Below are positions 34,049-35,960 of a stretch of 35,960 bases of DNA, piece after piece. Under the pieces are notes generated by a model. That model saw nothing but the letters and a program-made list of their open reading frames with translations. It searched no databases and was not told the DNA's origin. How positions within the stretch are numbered: position 1 is the first letter of the stretch; each line of letters starts with the position of its first letter. Made by a program: the position numbers and the translations under genes. This stretch comes from Oscillochloris sp. (lineage in GTDB: Bacteria > Chloroflexota > Chloroflexia > Chloroflexales > Chloroflexaceae), in the NCBI GenBank assembly GCA_012032775.1, contig JAAUQO010000040.1, positions 1 through 35,960 of the forward strand, in the 5' to 3' direction.

Positions 34049-34054
34049 TACAAT
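34049..34054 (+). promoter_or_regulatory. Candidate -10 box TACAAT before the orphan signal-peptide reading frame
   Basis: TACAAT lies 26 bases before the ATG at 34080 and is followed by AAAGGAGG at 34066-34073. A -35 box is not evident. Confidence 0.4.
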
Positions 34055-34079
34055 GCCGGCATCGCAAAGGAGGCATGGT

Positions 34080-34169
34080 ATGCGAACTGCTCAAATATGT
34101 CTGGTTCTGCTCATCATCGGCCTGGCTGCTCCAACCACGGCTCTACCTACCGCTGCTCGCATCACCATA
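34080..34169 (+). pseudogene. Truncated secreted-protein gene: signal peptide only
   Basis: AAAGGAGG (34066-34073) is six bases before an ATG that opens MRTAQICLVLLIIGLAAPTT then ALPTAARI, a typical signal peptide with a cleavable Ala site. After about 30 codons the frame enters the palindromic repeat at 34168, and beyond that it only shadows the antisense PPOX gene. The promoter-like hexamer, ribosome site and export signal suggest a real gene whose body was lost at the repeat. A short secreted peptide is a weaker alternative. Confidence 0.5.
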
Positions 34170-34208
34170 AGGGCAAAGCATGGCGCTAAACACCATACTT
34201 CGCCCTTA
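34168..34208. repeat. Intergenic palindromic repeat
   Basis: TAAGGGCAAAGCATGG (34168-34183) is mirrored by CCATACTTCGCCCTTA (34193-34208) with two differences. It is the same family as the copies at 28302, 29895 and 30950, and lies downstream of the PPOX gene stop. Confidence 0.65.
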
Positions 34209-34229
34209 CGTACGGTATCCTGTAGCGGC

Positions 34230-34646
34230 TTAATGCCCCCGCACCCTGGTAAGCGTCACCCGCAGCGCAGCGCTATATGCGGCCGCAAAACTTTCCGGCG
34301 TCATCCCGATCCCCGCGATCCCATCACCGTACTTCGCCAGATAGGCCTGATGCTGGTCGGGCGACGGCGCAGCGGGGTCGGCCGCCGCTGCACCGTGAAA
34401 CACCACAATATCGCCGCCGCGACCATCACCGTCGAAGTGCAAGGCCACCTGCGAGTTGCGCTCGATATTGCGCATCTTCGGCGTATTCGGCTGGCTATAG
34501 ATTAATAGCGTATCGCCCTCACGCAAAAACCAGACCGGACTCGGCTGTGAAACACCATTCGCATCGGTTGTCACCAACCAGATAATCGCCTCTTCATTCA
34601 ACCGCCGTTCCACCCGCTGCCCAAAACTTGTTGTCGCATCCCACAT
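34230..34646 (-). CDS. PPOX-class F420/flavin-dependent protein
   Basis: The 138-residue protein has the split-barrel pattern of PPOX proteins: IIWLVTTDANGVSQPSPVWF, DTLLIYSQPNTPKMRNIERN and VALHFDGDGRGGDIVVFHG. The ending, with DQHQAYLAKYG and a C-terminal LRVTLTRVRGH, fits the Rv3369-type group, which in relatives binds coenzyme F420 or a flavin and may reduce or oxidise small molecules. The substrate is unknown. ATG 34646 has GGGTG at seven bases; GTG 34649 directly before it is possible. Confidence 0.8.
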   Translation of the reverse strand: MWDATTSFGQRVERRLNEEAIIWLVTTDANGVSQPSPVWFLREGDTLLIYSQPNTPKMRNIERNSQVALHFDGDGRGGDIVVFHGAAAADPAAPSPDQHQAYLAKYGDGIAGIGMTPESFAAAYSAALRVTLTRVRGH

Positions 34647-34786
34647 CACGTTTCACCCTTTCGCACTCATCACTTCAGGGCATAAACACCATCGCCGCAG
34701 CATGTCAGATCAACCGGAGCGCCATAGTGCGGCGCGGAGTAACGGAATCTACACCTCGTCCAGCCATCGCAGCACTGGATATCGGG

Positions 34787-34792
34787 TACAAT
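34787..34792 (+). promoter_or_regulatory. Candidate -10 box TACAAT for the ATP-grasp gene
   Basis: TACAAT lies 39 bases before the ATG at 34832. The -35 region shows no good match. Confidence 0.4.
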
Positions 34793-34831
34793 AGCGCAGC
34801 ACGCCTACTTGAGAAGATCTCAGCAATCGCT

Positions 34832-35799
34832 ATGAATGACAATTTGATCCGCGTCGGTTTGCTCGTTGGCCGCGAACGAAAATTCCCCGATGCCTTGATC
34901 GCCGAAATCAACTACCGCAATGTCGGGATCACCTGCGAATACGCCCTCCTCGGCGGCACCGTAATGGCCGAAACTCCGCCTTACGCCGTGCTGATCGACC
35001 GGATCAGCCACGAAATCCCGTACTACACCACCTTTTTGAAAACCGCAACCCTGGCCGGCGCCATCGTCATCAACAACCCCTTCTGGCGCGCCGCCGACGA
35101 CAAGTTCTTCGGCGCATCATTGATCACGCGCCTGGGATTAGCCAGTCCGCGCACCATGTGCTGCCGAACCACTCCTACGTCGAAGGCGTCGTTGACGAGT
35201 CATTGCGCAACCTGATCTACCCGATCGATTGGCCCGAAATTGTCGATTATGTCGGGTTGCCGGCGGTACTCAAGCCACACTGGGGCGGCGGTTGGAAGGA
35301 TGTCACGGTTGTCTATTCGCTGGAGGAGTTGTGGGCCGCCTATAATCGCAGCTACACCACAACGATGATCTTGCAGGAGTATATCGCCTGGGAGCATTAC
35401 GTTCGCTGTATTTGCATCGGCCAGGAGCGGATCATGCCGATCCGCTACAATCCCCATGCGCCGTTTCACGAGCGCTACGTCGTCGATCATGAACACCTCA
35501 ACCCCGAACTCGGCACCCGCATCCTGCACGATGCACGTTTGATCAACCGGGCGATGGGCTACGACATGAACACGGTCGAGTTCGCGATCCGCGACGGCAT
35601 TCCCTACGCAATCGACTTTATGAATACCGCCCCCGACTTCGACCCGGTCTCACTGCCGCCGATCTACTTCGACTGGGTCGTTCGCCAGATGGCCGATCTG
35701 GTGATCGCCCGCGCCCACGCGCACGGCGCCCCACCCGAGGCCCATTGGCGTGCGATGATGGACACGTTGCCACCTGCCTTCGGCCGTAACGGCGCCTAA
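34832..35799 (+). CDS. ATP-grasp-fold ligase-like protein (one frameshift)
   Basis: From ATG 34832 the protein begins NDNLIRVGLLVGRERKFPDA and continues with GAIVINNPFW and DDKFFGASLITRLGLASPRT, the pre-ATP and linker part of ATP-grasp proteins. The next block in another frame (NHSYVEGVVDESLRNLIYP, AVLKPHWGGGWKDV, MILQEYIAWEHYVRCICIG, NTVEFAIRDGIPYAIDFMN) supplies the ATP lysine, glycine loop and metal-binding Glu/Asn. The frames join near 35158 if one G is added, giving ASPRTMVLPNHSY and 322 residues in total. ATP-grasp enzymes activate a carboxylate as an acyl phosphate and join it to an amine. Substrates are unknown. No strong ribosome-binding site; upstream codons of the frame show no conserved features. 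Confidence 0.8.
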
Positions 35800-35804
35800 A
35801 CAAA

Positions 35805-35931
35805 AACATCGGTAGAGTATTTGTGTTGTGATGCGGCGCAGCGAAGCTGCGCCGCATCACAACACAGAAATCCCTTACGGGCCGGCGGCCCGGAAACGCC
35901 CACCAAATACCGATTTCACGCTACCGACGTT
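35805..35931. repeat. Nested inverted-repeat structure (outer stem with two inner hairpins)
   Basis: Outer arms AACATCGGTAG (35805-35815) and CTACCGACGTT (35921-35931) match with one difference; a second pair GTATTTG (35817-35823) and CAAATAC (35904-35910) lies inside. Within these are a perfect 21-base hairpin (35822-35842 with 35846-35866, loop GAA) and a perfect six-base hairpin CGGGCC-GGC-GGCCCG (35878-35892). It begins six bases after the ATP-grasp stop, so the large hairpin may also terminate that gene. Confidence 0.65.
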
Positions 35932-35960
35932 CTAGGGGCGGTGCGTGCCATGGCCGTAGG

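Overview
The window is GC-rich bacterial chromosome, most likely from Chloroflexota (class Chloroflexia). I infer this from the gene content: a very large secreted beta-helix protein with a caspase-fold peptidase, a cyclase/STAND-ATPase/TPR regulator, a MalT-like regulator ending in a BTAD domain, an M23 lipoprotein with a golvesin-type C-terminus, an F420-type PPOX protein, a sugar-dehydrogenase-like propeller protein with aromatic-rich N-terminal repeats, and palindromic intergenic repeats. This is recognition of gene style, not a database match. No rRNA, tRNA, CRISPR array, transposase or phage gene was seen.

Layout. Bases 1-6864 hold the 3' part of a giant exported protein (beta-helix repeats, pre-peptidase-like region, gingipain-like peptidase, Ig-like tail). 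Bases 6989-10680 hold a signalling protein that starts at CTG and is frameshifted near its end. Bases 10711-14251 are a minus-strand group: HD hydrolase, ParB-like remnant, acetoacetate-decarboxylase-family enzyme, TPR protein and CoxE-type VWA protein. Divergent from it are a PspC-domain protein and an M23 lipoprotein (14415-16630). A four-helix membrane protein (16682-17080) follows, with a textbook promoter and operator. Then come a MalT/BTAD regulator (17273-20562, frameshifted), a phasin-like protein, and the minus-strand pair phaA-phaB (20977-22977). These three suggest polyhydroxyalkanoate or acetoacetyl-CoA metabolism; no synthase gene is in the window. Next are a GNAT acetyltransferase, a GT-C-like membrane protein, a GalT-family enzyme and a DAHP synthase.

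Bases 28568-32057 carry what I consider the most interesting unit, a minus-strand operon read in the order J-domain/degenerate-kinase protein, VWA protein, divergent PurA-like enzyme. Its promoter (TTGACT-16-TATATT) lies inside a large near-perfect operator palindrome, and hairpin repeats sit in both intergenic gaps. A propeller dehydrogenase-like secreted protein, an orphan signal peptide, a PPOX protein and a frameshifted ATP-grasp protein complete the window, which ends in a nested hairpin structure.

Four otherwise convincing genes are interrupted at five sites. Each site is repaired by adding exactly one base, and in most cases this extends a short G or C run. This points to sequencing or assembly deletions rather than true pseudogenes. 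Many promoters use the -10 hexamer TACAAT, and most convergent or adjacent gene ends carry a strong hairpin terminator.
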